Positions 1 through 14,843 of a DNA stretch of 64,000 nucleotides are shown here, piece after piece; position 1 is the stretch's first letter, and every line of letters begins with the position of its first letter. The stretch is from Rhodocollybia butyracea. Lineage: Eukaryota; Basidiomycota; Agaricomycetes; Agaricales; Omphalotaceae. A program made the position numbers and the translations under genes. The notes below the pieces were generated by a model that worked only from the letters and a program-made list of their open reading frames with translations, was not told the origin of the DNA and searched no databases. The DNA lies in NCBI GenBank assembly GCA_015501585.1, contig JADNRY010000008.1, positions 744,001-808,000 on the forward strand, read 5' to 3'.

Positions 1-3000
1 ACGCAGTACTGGAGTAGATTGGGAGTAAACGAAATCGGTGAGTGCGGTTCGAACGTTCGAAGTAAATAATCTTTATCTACCCACCACATTCACGAGGACA
101 ACAAAAAAGTAGGACAATGATCCAGCTGTACAAAGGTATCAAGTCTATGCTGCGGTGGTCTTCCCTTTTATTTCAGTTGACCTCGGCTCTACAGATCTAT
201 TATTTAGATTATGGCCTGTTATAGTCGTACCCCCACTAGTCCTCCCTGTTCAAACTATTTGTTGGATCTCCTCTGTGTGGCTCGGTTCCTAGCCGCAGCC
301 GAGGGTTGTTTATGCACAGAGCCTTATGGTCCTACTGATACCACCAGATGCTCCGAAGTGTTAATGAGCCCTGAAATCAGACTAAAGTTGTAGTTTGTGC
401 CCTCCTGCTCAGATATAAACCGCAACGACAGAGCTGTATCAAACCTTCCAGATGTTTTAGTACTGAAATTCACTCTAACGAAGTTTCGGCAATTGCCAGC
501 GTAGTAAAACTTGCCAGCACGTTTTAGGTGCGATGGTGGTGCTCAGCGAGCACAAAGAATGAGCCAACCAATTTCTTGGAGCAAAGCCTGGACAATTAAT
601 TGTCAAGAAAAGATGATGATGATTTTGCTATAGTTCGCTTTGACTTTCTAAATTGGTCGTGAGGCGTCGACCAATATCCGGCTGTTCCCTAGATCTATCC
701 CTCAAAAACACGTTGCCAGAATGACATGACGCCATAACAGACTATACGAGTAACATTCCTTTAGTACGGCGTCGCATAAGTCAGTCCGACAGTCCTCACT
801 ACTTCAAGGTTTGGAAGGATCTTCGGAGGACCTGATTCTCGCTAAGATCCGGGCGTTTTACTTATTCCAGAGTGTGTGGTGGTAGCAGAGATTAGGTATT
901 CATTCAAAATTAAACCTCATACGAGGCTGGCCCACTCTATCGCATTCTCATATGCATCATCGTCGCTTATTATCGAAGCGCTGGGGTTTGGGTTTGTAAA
1001 CTGGATCGTGGTCATTCTGTCACCAGTTCGCAACACAGAGCATCCATGTCCTTCTATGTCCTTCATATGCTAAAATTGGGTTGGATGCGTACTCCGTCAG
1101 AGAAAATTAGGATTTACCAGAACCATTCGAGTAGACAGAATGCTGTGAATTACTGTTTGCAGTCTGCAGAAACGATGATGCATAAACACAAGTTCTATTG
1201 AACGTAACAAATTAACGCACTGGGCACAACCTATTCTGAGTTGGGGGACCTATGGATGAAGACCCCGTCAGTCAATCCCACCCTGTAGTAACAGTATAAG
1301 AAACAGGGTGCAGGACGTTACGCACCCCGGATTGCAACACTATTCCAATATTCATGAAACCCAAAACTGTAATGGCGAAGGTGAGCTATTGTGTCGTGCG
1401 TGAGTCCTTGTTAGTACGCACGCAGCATGAAAGAAAAGTACACCTAAACTCAATGAGCTTGTGTATGCCAGAAACAGCTTAAAGTCAGAAGCGTACCGTC
1501 TCTCCAAAGGGTATCTAGAAGAGGAGTACGGACATCTTTTGAGATGGTTTTACGCCAGGTAAGTATTCGCACCAAGGAGAGCGTTAGTGTTACCGGACAA
1601 ATGGAGGACCGTGTAGGTATTATTCTTTATGGTCTGGGAGTACAAGGGTACCAGATTCATAAAGGATCGTCAAGATGTAAGGAATGACAAAGGCTTGTGT
1701 GACATTGCTAATAGTCAAAGAGCATATATCTGCAAACTCCGGACTAACAAGGGCTACAACTACAAAGCCAAGATATCAACGAGAGTGGCTTTGTAGGGAA
1801 AAATGAAAACAAACCGCGGTTCGTGACGATACTTTCATCGATTATGACTGCTGCGGGAATAATCGCGGCCTATACGAAGAAGAAGGTAAGACACTACCAA
1901 CACTACATGGACGAGTACTGACCAAAGAAAAAAAACGCCAGCGTTATAAAAATTCGACGATTCCCACACCATATCGCCCATGTTCTGATTGCTACGATGA
2001 CTGGTGTCCTCATAAATCAGATTGGAACTTAATCAAGACCGACAAAAGGATGATTACACCTACACTCAGAGGAGATCACCGAGATCAATCGCAGGTCTGG
2101 TAAGTATGAGGAATGAACAACTAGAAGTATTTTAGGTGGGGATACAACTCGCCAGTAGCCGTGTTGTCCATGACAGGAGCAGCAGCGTCCTAGAAAAAAA
2201 GCCCTAAAAAATCAATATATGATCTATGAAATACTAGAGGTTCGCCTACAGGCAGCAAGAGGAATATAGTACCTGCTAAGGCGCCGTATCGAGCTAGAAT
2301 GAATGCAGCCTTGCCCACAGATAACTTTCTTGGTCCCCAGACGTATTTTGCCTGCCAAAAGTGAGTCAAGTATCAATCGCATGACATTGATACCCACCTC
2401 GTCCCAGACGGTCAAAAAATAATCATACAGCTAAGAGATCTGTCACCTAGCCTGGAAAATTTCGGAGAATATAGCTCACAAAAAGTATCGTAGTGGCATC
2501 TAAACGACTTAGATAGTGAACAAAGCAGGTGAACTGTCTGAGAATAAACGTACAACTTATGCCCTAGTAGAGACGAGTTTTTCATTTTGTTCACAGTATA
2601 TCGAGTGCACTCACCCGTCCCATTCGTTCATGTGCGATACACTGGGCCAGCGTGAGCAATTGGGAATCTGACAAGGTGCTTGAAAAGCCAAGTTGCTAGA
2701 ACGTTTGAAAAGAAGAGAAAACAGAAAGAGCGTTATCCGAGTCAGATGAGTTTTGGTTGTGAGTTTAGATATCATATATATCATGGCTTAGACCTGTAAC
2801 CAGTTCCCTCTAAGGGATTGTAGTTGTACGCCGAACCTCGGGACTGCTTTAAGCCTATCAGATCGATCATGGCTACCAGTTTAGATATCATGGCTATAGC
2901 TGTCAGCTGTGTTGGGGTTCACACTGGTTTTGAAGTAAATCTTCATGTGTTACAGCGTTGGTCCGCGACGGCAAAAAAAATCGCAGAGGAACAATTCTAC

Positions 3001-3634
3001 ATTAGTAAGATTTGAGAAGAGTACCTTCATTCCTTCTCTAGGTTGGTTACAGAACAGGTGGCTGCTAACAACAAAACTAAACTTCATCAACGCTCCTCCA
3101 AAAGTGCTCGCGGAATCAACGCTGTCTCATAGTATAGGCTGATTGATAGAATCCCTAATTCTGCCCTGCTAGCTTTGTTCAATCGTTGCATTTTTGACCT
3201 GGATACGCCACAGCAATGGTTCACTAGTATCCTCATTGGTATCCTGAAACTCGGTCTAATCACCTTCGCAAGTTATTGGACGCGGGAGTAGTCGAACCAC
3301 GGCCTGGAATCAATTGAGGTGCGAAACGATGGGTACAAGGGCTAATGAAGGATGAGATTTAGATGGTAGGTACGCGTTGAGATGTTTTGTTGCTGGATTG
3401 GTATTTGATGGAAATGGAGGTGTTAGCTTCTGGATTGTCGAGCGTGCAGCAGCTCAACACGACACAATAAAGCTCAAACACTTTCTACATCGATTGGGTA
3501 GCTCTGTAGCAGAGCATGAAGACTAACTGTCACTGGGCGCATGACAATGTACAGCGACAGATTTTCGATACGAGTACAGCGTCTTTATCGTCCCATGCAA
3601 ATATATTCTTACAACCGTACAAGGATCTTACTAT
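1..3634. other. Gene-free region with no recognisable content
   Basis: No open frame here is longer than about 78 codons, and none of the short translations I read resembles a known family or joins into a longer protein through plausible introns. Composition is ordinary mixed sequence, not a simple repeat. A short phrase (gtttagatatcat) occurs twice, near 2765 and 2880. It could be decayed transposon, subtelomere-like spacer or a non-coding RNA locus; nothing I can see decides between these. Confidence 0.5.
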
Positions 3635-7397
<3,763 letters not shown>

Positions 7398-7484
7398 AAC
7401 AGGAAGGTACCGGTGAATAAGCGCTTAACCATACGCGCTCATTTAGCGCCGAAATAATGAGTCTCTCCATGTCAGAAAGATGAC

Positions 7485-8777
7485 ACGACTGCGGCCGGGG
7501 GAATCCCCCTCCCAATCCCCTATATGACTCACACAGCTTGTAATATCCATTGGTCATAATCTCTGGCTGACATTTCATAAATTACATAGAGCCTGCCTGT
7601 GTATTGAACATTAGATACTTAACTAACTACATCGGATCCAGTAATAATGGCTATCCGCCTAATACCAACCTCGTTAGCTTTATTCACCAGACTCTGAGAG
7701 CCCACTGAGCTCTTTCTAATATGTAGACTGTCATTGCCCAAGCCTCAAGGCACTCTGGTTTGTTCAGTCTTTCCAATGTGGAGTGTGGCAGCTCCCTGAC
7801 TCAGTGCATTGAGTTCATATATGGACTCCATACACCCACTGAGCCCACTAAATCCTCACTCAAACTCCCTTTACTGACTATTTCTTTTCTTTCCCCCTCC
7901 AGCTCACTCCGTGCACTGAGGCCATATACTGACCCCGCACACCTACTCCCTGCGTGACTATTTCTTTTCTTCTCCTCCAGCTCACTCCGTGCACTAAGGT
8001 CATATACTGACTTCCAACTGACTCCGCACACCAACTCCATGCATTGAGCTCATATACTGACTCTGCACACCTACTCTGTGCACTGAGCTCATATACCAAC
8101 TCTGCACACCAAATCTATGCGCAAACTTCCTTCACTGACTATTTCTTTCCTTTCCAGCTTACTCTGTGCACTGAGCTCATAAACTGACTCTACATGGACT
8201 TATCCAAAATGCCAATGCATGTCACTTACACTCTGCAAAACTGTACCCATTCCATTCACTGACTGCTCTGAGGATAGAGTGGAGTGGGTGCACCTACTGC
8301 AGATGCTAAGGCAGTGAGGTTAGTCAGTGAACTGGGCTTTAAAAATTTATCAGGACAATTGGTTCACTGATTTCACCTACTCAGATGGTGAGGATAGTCA
8401 CTGCACATAGTGGGTTTAGAAAATTGTGAGAATAGTCAGTGCACTGATAGCACATACTAAAGCAGTGAGGATAGTCAGTGGGCAAAGTCAGTGAAGGCAT
8501 CACACATAGGTAGCAAGCCAACAAATGTATTACATATAGTCAGTGCAATTAGGAAGTGCGAAACATCTGCATACTACAGGTACAGTATTGGTAAGTTGGT
8601 GAAGTCAGTACACCAAGTCAGCCTGGGTGAACGAACAAGTCAGTGAACGAAGTCAGTGAATGAAGTCCGGCAGACGCATTAGCTGCCGGATGCCGGTATG
8701 AGTGATGACAATAACGAGATTAGTAACTGATCCTGTGACTTGTGGGAGGGGGAGGGGGATCCCCCGGCCGCAGTCGT
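7485..8777. mobile_element. Inverted-repeat (MITE-like) element between PRP2 and CDK8
   Basis: The two ends are inverted copies. The left end begins ACGACTGCGGCCGGGGG at 7485, and the reverse complement of the right end (finishing at 8777) begins with the same 17 bases. Both continue into a C-rich ATCCCCCTCCC run, giving about 30 bp of terminal inverted repeat. The interior has no coding frame. It is built from degenerate short repeats: CACTGAC/GCACTGAG phrases in the left half and the complementary GTCAGTG phrases in the right half, so the whole can fold back on itself. No convincing target-site duplication was seen, so a specific transposon family cannot be named. The right end lies only 32 bp before the CDK8 start codon. 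Confidence 0.6.
7680..8200. repeat. Degenerate tandem repeats inside the inverted-repeat element
   Basis: A diverged unit recurs here, built around 'gcactgagctcatatactgac' with 'ctgcacacc' and 'gactatttcttttcttt' segments. Copies are visible near 7880, 7965, 8040, 8080 and 8140, at irregular 40-90 bp spacing. The two ORFs that cross it on the minus strand translate to repeated phrases such as SVYGLSARSELE and are by-products of the repeat. Confidence 0.6.
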
Positions 8778-8793
8778 ACGGTTGTTCTCCTCC

Positions 8794-8823
8794 ATGTTGA
8801 GCCACCAGGATGCTCGTCGATAA
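8794..8823 (+). promoter_or_regulatory. Upstream ORF overlapping the CDK8 start codon
   Basis: An ATG 16 nt before the CDK8 start opens a 9-codon frame that ends with TAA at 8821-8823, just inside the CDK8 coding sequence in another frame. If it lies in the mRNA, it would compete with the main start. Whether it is transcribed depends on where the transcript begins, which is unknown. Confidence 0.35.
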
Positions 8824-10307
8824 TGCCTTGGACCCGATGCAGATGTATCGCTCGAAGCGAGACAGCTCCCACGTATGCGTACAACCCAAATACAAAATCC
8901 TTGGTTTTATTTCCAGTGGGACATACGGTCGGGTTTACAAGGCCGAGGAAGGTGGCAACCTGTACGCGATTAAAAAGTTCAAACCAGACAAAGAGGGAGA
9001 CGTGGTGACCTATACGGGTATCAGCCAAAGCGCAATTCGAGAGATTGCTCTCAACAGGGAAATCAGCCACGAGAACATCGTGTCGCTGAAAGAAGTGATT
9101 CTAGAAGACAAATCGATTTACATGGTATTCGAATATGCCGAGCATGATTTTCTACAGCTAATACATCACCATTCGCAAACTTTACGGTGTCCAATCTCCA
9201 CTGCAGTTCTGAAATCACTGACCTACCAGCTTCTCAACGGCCTCGTTTATCTGCACTCGGTGCACATCCTTCACCGAGATCTGAAACCAGCCAATATCCT
9301 CATTACATCTTCTGGTCAAGTCAAAATTGGGGACCTTGGTCTGGCACGGCTGTCGTTACAGCCCCTCCAACCACTTTTCGCCGGAGACAAGGTCGTGGTC
9401 ACGATCTGGTACCGTGCCCCAGAGTTACTCTTGGGTGCGAAGCATTACAACAACAGTATAGACTGTTGGGCCGTCGCATGTGTCCTTGCGGAATTAGCCA
9501 GCCTGAGGCCAATATTCAAGGGTGAAGAGGCTAAACTAGATTCGAAGAAGAATGTACCCTTCCAACGGGATCAACTTTTGAGAATATTCGAGGTTTTGGG
9601 TAGTCCTAGTGGTACGTGTTCCTTTCTCGCGACTTCTCTCATCTAATCCAATTTTAGAAAAAGACTGGCCTTCTGCCTCTTATCTGCCCGAATACTCATC
9701 CCTCAAACGCCTCGATACATACCCCAACCGTTTACACGACTGGTGCCAATCCCGTATCCGTTCTCAGGCTGGATACGATCTCCTCCGACAGCTGTTCATG
9801 TACGATCCTGATCGTCGGCTCACAGCACTACAGGCGCTCGGACATTCCTGGTTCAAAGAGGATCCGCTGCCGACGGTCAAGTTAGTCAGATCTCCATCTA
9901 TTTACTACCCCCTCACTCTCATATATTGATAACAGTGCATTCGCCTCAGTTGCTGCGAATCAAATCCCTCCCCATCGTCGAATAACCCAAGATGACGCGC
10001 CGAGCATGTCAATGACCATTCCACCAATGCAAGTGGGTCAGTCGGGGAATAACCAAGGTCAGTAAATCAATGTCATTAGAGGACTTTTCTGTTGTTAATG
10101 TTCCATTTTACTCCTCCAGTCAACGGTCCTCCGTTTGGCAGCCAACCGTCGGGCTCCTCTCAGCAGCTCCCAGGCGCCCCACAGTCGAAGTCCAATAATG
10201 GTAGTTTGAGCAGCGGAGAACGAGGAGGTGCATACGTCCCGCAGGGATCAGCCAAAACTCGTAGTCACGGGCATGGGACAACGAGAAAAAAGCCGAGGTT
10301 GGGGTGA
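8810..10307 (+). CDS. SSN3: Cyclin-dependent kinase 8 (Mediator kinase, Ssn3/Srb10)
   Basis: This is the kinase of the Mediator CDK8 module, acting in the nucleus on RNA polymerase II and transcription factors. Four exons read cleanly: 8810-9611, 9658-9880, 9936-10057 and 10120-10307. The protein opens [18 protein letters not shown], the characteristic CDK8 lead-in, then [18 protein letters not shown] (glycine loop), YAIKKFK (ATP lysine), [11 protein letters not shown] (the SMSACRE-like helix of CDK8), [11 protein letters not shown] (catalytic loop), GDLGLAR (metal-binding site) and [12 protein letters not shown]. The C-terminal tail after the kinase fold is Ser/Gly/Gln rich and ends [10 protein letters not shown]. 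An ATG further upstream is out of frame. The 5' flank is an inverted-repeat element, so promoter position is uncertain. CDK8 is preferred over CDK1/CDK9 because of the lead-in and the absence of PSTAIRE or PITAIRE. Confidence 0.93.
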
Positions 10308-10955
10308 AATCACTGGATAGGACGCCATAGTCAACTAAACCGACAATCTGGCCGCAAATCATCAACTACTAAGCCCTACTAGTTCCTGCTTCCAAGGCGT
10401 ATACTTACCTGTGCTTCCTCGTTGCCTTGTATTTGTGCTAGTTAGAATGGGTCAAAATGCCCTAATTATGTTTCAACTCCCTTGTTGGCGGCCTGATTAC
10501 ACACAAAGACCCTCCAGTAGTACAATCTCGTTCTAGACTTCACGAGGCCCAAACTTCTCTGACAAGATAAAAAACCTCTCGGCTCTCTTTCCTTGGCCCA
10601 CACTCCATGCTGAGTGACCGCAAAAATAACCATACAGCTCAACTTGAGGGCCACCTCTGGTCATGTTTGAATTCAGTTCTCGAAGTAAACGCGCTACAAA
10701 CTCATTCTCCCCGGCCATTGACTCTACACTGTCAAGTTCTAGGAAAAGATATACAAAAAGCTTGCAAAAAGCCAATAGCTCGCCACTGGCAAAAGGCATG
10801 ACAGACGCATTCTCTACAGATGAACTTGTTTATTGGAGCTTTCATCTGGGATTTCTAGTCCTCTCACTTCTCCGTCGACCGAATATTAGTTACGACCAGC
10901 GAACTGCGCATTAGTGGCTAAAAGTAAAAGAGCAAACCGATTCTCAGGAAGTTCA

Positions 10956-11044
10956 AGGTCCAACCAGGACTCGAACCTGGGTCACGGGAAGCCAACATAG
11001 ATGACTATCAGAATCCCGTGTGATAACCTCTACACTATTGGACC
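10956..11044 (-). tRNA. tRNA-Gln (CTG anticodon) with a ~17-nt intron
   Basis: Read on the minus strand, the acceptor GGTCCAA (5' end 11044) pairs with TTGGACC (3' end). The D arm is GTGTAGAGGTTATCAC, the anticodon stem CGGGA/TCCCG, the loop starts TTCTGA with anticodon CTG, and the T arm is CCAGG-TTCGAGT-CCTGG. An extra ~17 nt follows the base after the anticodon, the canonical eukaryotic tRNA intron position. A short T-rich stretch downstream (complement of 10926-10929) can serve as the pol III terminator. Confidence 0.9.
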
Positions 11045-11210
11045 GACGTTATCAGCTAGTAGATACATGGCTATAGCCCACCACTCCCCATATCAAGTTG
11101 GATACTTTGCCTGAATAATATTAAACGATAAAATTAAGTATACATACACATATATACATACGAACGGAAGGCCAAAACCAAACGACATCCCAATACAAAT
11201 AATCTCGCAG

Positions 11211-12860
11211 TCACGGACAACAACTCCCTGCCCCACTGGCACCGCTCGTCCCAAACATCGAACTCACAGTGCCCATCAAGTTCACAACACCACTCTGTGC
11301 CTGGCCGATACCTATCCGACTCGCAATGCTCTGATCCACCCCTCCGTGTGCATTGGAGATGACATGCACACTACCGCCTCCGGCATGACCATTCTGCGCT
11401 TGGTGGGGTTTACCAACACCTCTATTCACATCCCATTCCAGCATTGTCTCAGCTTCCACTGACTCCTCCCACTCCCACCTTCTAACCACCCTCTTCGCAA
11501 TATACTCAAACACTTCAGGTACACCCTGACCTGATTTCGCAGAGGCGAAGAAGAGGCGGGGACCAGTGTCGAGTTTTGGTGGTTTTGGTGGTTTGGGAGA
11601 TTGAAGTTGTAGTTTTGTAGGAACGAGAGTACTGTGAAGCTGTGTTGGCGGAGATATTTGTTTGGAATCGGGACGGGACGGGAGGTCGGAGTTGGGCTTT
11701 GGAGAGGGCGACAAGGATCGAGTCCTAACGCGAGAATGAAAAGTCCCCGACGGAGATAGTTGTGGAGAAAGATGTGAAGAATCGCGAGTCGAAAACGCGG
11801 AATAAAACGACTCGGCAGCAGAAACAGAAGAGGATACCGAGTTGATAGAGGCATATCGCGTTCTACGATTTCCCTCGTCATGTTTGAATGTATCCCAATT
11901 GGTAGGTGTCAGCGTTACTGCACTTGCCTGCCCAGACTCGAGACTAGCGATACTTCCTACTATTAGATGGGGAGGAGGGGAGCAGGACGTCTAGGTGGAT
12001 ACGAACCAATCCAAGCCAGGTCGTCAAGAGAACGACGCAGTGGGCTTGAAGTCCTGACTGATCCAGAACCATAGACCGACGATGAAGGAGTATGATATAT
12101 TGAAAGGCCCGAAATTGAACTCGACGTGTACAACGAACGAGACGACGAGCTGTGGCCAATAAATTTCGATTTCGCAGGGGGTGAAGGGGTTTTTAGCATT
12201 TGGTGAGCGGTAGGTCTCGCAGTGAGCTGGGAAGCTGCCAGAATATCTTCCTCTTCCTCTTCATCGCTCTCAAGCTCAGCCTCCTCGTACAGCTCTGGCG
12301 GAACCAGTATATCCATAAACCTCCTCGCCTGCTCATGCTTCCTAACTCTCCCTTCCCCTTGTATCAAATCCACCTTATTCCCGACCAAAGCCACACAAAA
12401 CGTAGCTATACTCCTACTCCCGTTCCTACTTTCTTCATCCACTGGTGCATAAACTTTGAACTCCTCCCACCATTTCTTCAACGCCCCTAACGTCTCGTCC
12501 AGATTCGAGGCATCAAACGCAAGTATCGCAGCATCTGCACCGCGGAAAAACGCAGACGATAGAGACGAGAATCGTTCTTGGCCAGCTGTATCCTGTTACG
12601 CGGAGTGAGTTGACTTTTTGGATGAAATACAAGATAGAAGCATGTACCCATATTTGCAACACAACACTCTCTCCTTCGTCCACTCTGACAACCTTGGTAA
12701 CAAAATCAGCGCCAATAGTCGCTCTATAACCCGTCGAAAACCGATTTGAGATGTACTGTCCGCGCAAACTCGTTTTGCCTACACCACTAGCTCCAATGAC
12801 TACAAGTTTGATTGTTCGTAGAGGACGTTGAGGTACAGTTGTACGATGCTGAGTGGGCAT
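11211..12860 (-). CDS. Rab7-like small GTPase with a very long insertion in the G domain
   Basis: This is a membrane-trafficking GTPase. Three exons: 12860-12648, 12592-12007 and 11956-11211, giving about 514 residues against roughly 205 for an ordinary Rab. Residues 17-45 read [16 protein letters not shown] then [23 protein letters not shown], closest to Rab7/Ypt7 (P-loop at 23-31, switch I Thr). [11 protein letters not shown] follows at 72, NKVD at 143-146, and the SAK box ([11 protein letters not shown]) only at 405-407. The ~258 residues between NKVD and SAK hold an acidic run (ESDEEEEED), Ser-rich stretches and Pro/Lys repeats, probably disordered. The C-terminus is GSCCP, an atypical dicysteine that may be geranylgeranylated. 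All five G motifs are present, so GTP binding is likely; exact Rab subtype is inferred from the switch I region. Confidence 0.85.
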
Positions 12861-13691
12861 GGCGAGATGGATTTGGAATAGGATGTGGCAAGTACATGCC
12901 AGTTAACGACTGGGCTATATTAGTCCCCGAATCTGGTTCCGAACAAGTAACGAAAACAGTTAGCCGGAGGGTCGCGAGCGCTAATCAAGCCACGGTCAAA
13001 TTCGGTCAAATTGCCGAATTACCAATATTCGACCATTTTTCAGCCATTTCTCAAATTGTGAAGCTTCAATCCAACCTTCAAAAAAGCCAGGTATCTCCAC
13101 AGATGCCAAAGATTTTCTAGATACCTTGAATCCACGCTGCTTCCGAACGCGCTCAGACCAGGCAAAACGACAAACTACGCCGTACCTGGGTCTGGAGAAC
13201 TTTGGAATCTGGTGCGATCATTAGCTTCGCTAAGCTGTGTAATCTAAAATCCATTCCAGGTGGGTTTACTGCGCGCGTAACGTTCGCAGTAATTTCCTGG
13301 TCATGAGCTACATCGCTGATTCTCTATTATAGATACAGCTTACAGATGGTCGTGAACGATCATCTTGCGACAACCTGGAATTCTTGACTGGCCTCATCTC
13401 TGACAAGATCCACTGAAGCAAACAAGCATGGATGGTAATCAAGCTCTGCCCCAGAATGGTGCGCTTCTTCCTCGCAGTGACAGACTATAAGAAATGGATG
13501 TGTATCTGGATGTTGCTGTTCATATGTCCTTCGGATGTGAAAAATGTACTGATGCACAGAGAGAACCACAAAGACGTCGTGCTCAAGCTCGCTAGTATTA
13601 TTAGTTGAGTATGTCGGTTACATTAGTACGAAGATATCATGATGTAGATAGTAATAGTAATAATACAAGATATTTCTTTCTCTTCTTTCAA
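12861..13691. other. Intergenic, nothing recognised
   Basis: This lies between the 5' end of the Rab-like gene and the 3' end of the glycine-zipper gene. Short ORFs on both strands look like chance frames. A ten-base phrase, cggtcaaatt, is repeated in tandem near 12993-13015. Confidence 0.5.
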
Positions 13692-14432
13692 TCAGTAACG
13701 ACCACCAGTCGGATGCAACGCATCCGCCCGATTTCTGTGATTTGCAGCCTGTGCTTCGAGCATATCAGCTTGACGGTGGCCCGTAACTGCAGCCTGTTCG
13801 CGCTGACCAGCGATGATCTTGTTTTCACCCTTGATCCTGAAGAATGGATATATCAGTATAAATTCGACAGAGAACATCGTTCTCAACTTACTCTAGCGAA
13901 GCGCTTCCAACAACATTCCCTAATCCTCGTTCAACTTTTCCCTCAACCTCCTTCATCTTTCCGTGTGTTTTGCTTGGGGCGGAATTAGTCACTGCTCCTG
14001 CACCGGTGGCACCAATAGGGCCGACTGGGGCGACTACAGGAGCACGGTTATGGGCGTGTTTGCCCTGATGCCGACCAAGCATTTCACCGCCAATTCCGCC
14101 AATGGCAGCGTCCCTCATACCATCTATACAACGACAATGATTAGATGTCGGTTCATGTAGAAGAAATAGGTATGCTACTCACGGCCACTGCCATGCCCTA
14201 TTGCAGCACCAGCACCAGCGCCAAGAAGTCCATCGCGGTTACCGTGGGTACCTGGAGCGGTACCGTTTCCGTGATGGCCTAGTTCATGGCCACCGAAAGC
14301 CCCTATAGCGGCATCGCGAGCGGTGTGTCCTTTATGGCCTTTGTGGCCCAAGATACCACCGACTCCAGCACCGAGAGCTGTGTCGCGACTGGTGTGATTA
14401 GCAGCAGTTGTGTTGTTGTTTTTGTTGAACAT
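13692..14432 (-). CDS. Glycine-zipper / CsbD-like small protein
   Basis: A small glycine- and histidine-rich protein of about 190 residues in three exons. Exon 1 starts MFNKNNNTTAANHTSRD and carries alternating Gly/Ala repeats of glycine-zipper type (TALGAGVGGILGHKGHKGH; RDAAIGAFGGHELGHHG; GLLGAGAGAAIGHG). The exon 1/2 junction restores GHGSGHGMRDAAIGGIGG. The C-terminal part (SKTHGKMKEVEGKVERGLGN, then EIKGENKIIAGQREQAA) resembles the CsbD-like stress-protein repeat, and the end is DALHPTGGRY. Similar proteins are common and often stress-induced in filamentous fungi; their biochemical role is not established. The glycine zippers could insert in or lie along membranes. No signal peptide is visible. 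Confidence 0.75.
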
Positions 14433-14843
14433 GATTTAGTAGTAGTGGGTTGTTTTATTTAATAACTTTAGCCCAACTCTGAACTGTTTAAATACCCAAG
14501 TTTTCTGTCATCGTCATCGGAGCAGAATGCCACGCAATTTACTCGGAAAAACACGACGTCATTTTCTCCCAAAAAAGGTATCAAGCGCCAAGAGCTTACA
14601 TAACCCATTCAGTTATCTGCCAGTGCGAGGTTCGTCATAGGACGGCCTTGAACCAGTGATTCACCGTTGCTGATAGAATCCAACGATAGCGTACTTGACC
14701 GGCCAAATCGCTCGGTAAATTAAGCCATGAAAACCACAATATATCCAAGAAAATGATACTACAATAAATACAAGAAGACGAACAGACAGACTTTTTTTGA
14801 TACAAACTTTCAACTTCTCTTCATCTTTTGGCTTTGGCCTAAC
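14433..14843. other. Intergenic, nothing recognised
   Basis: This is the upstream region of the glycine-zipper gene and downstream region of the PKA regulatory subunit gene. It contains A-rich runs, and I see no gene or RNA. Confidence 0.5.

Noticed and set aside
7801..8099. Minus-strand ORFs translating to SVYGLSARSELE-like repeats
   Set aside because: They are translations of the degenerate tandem repeat and have no start context or homologues I know.
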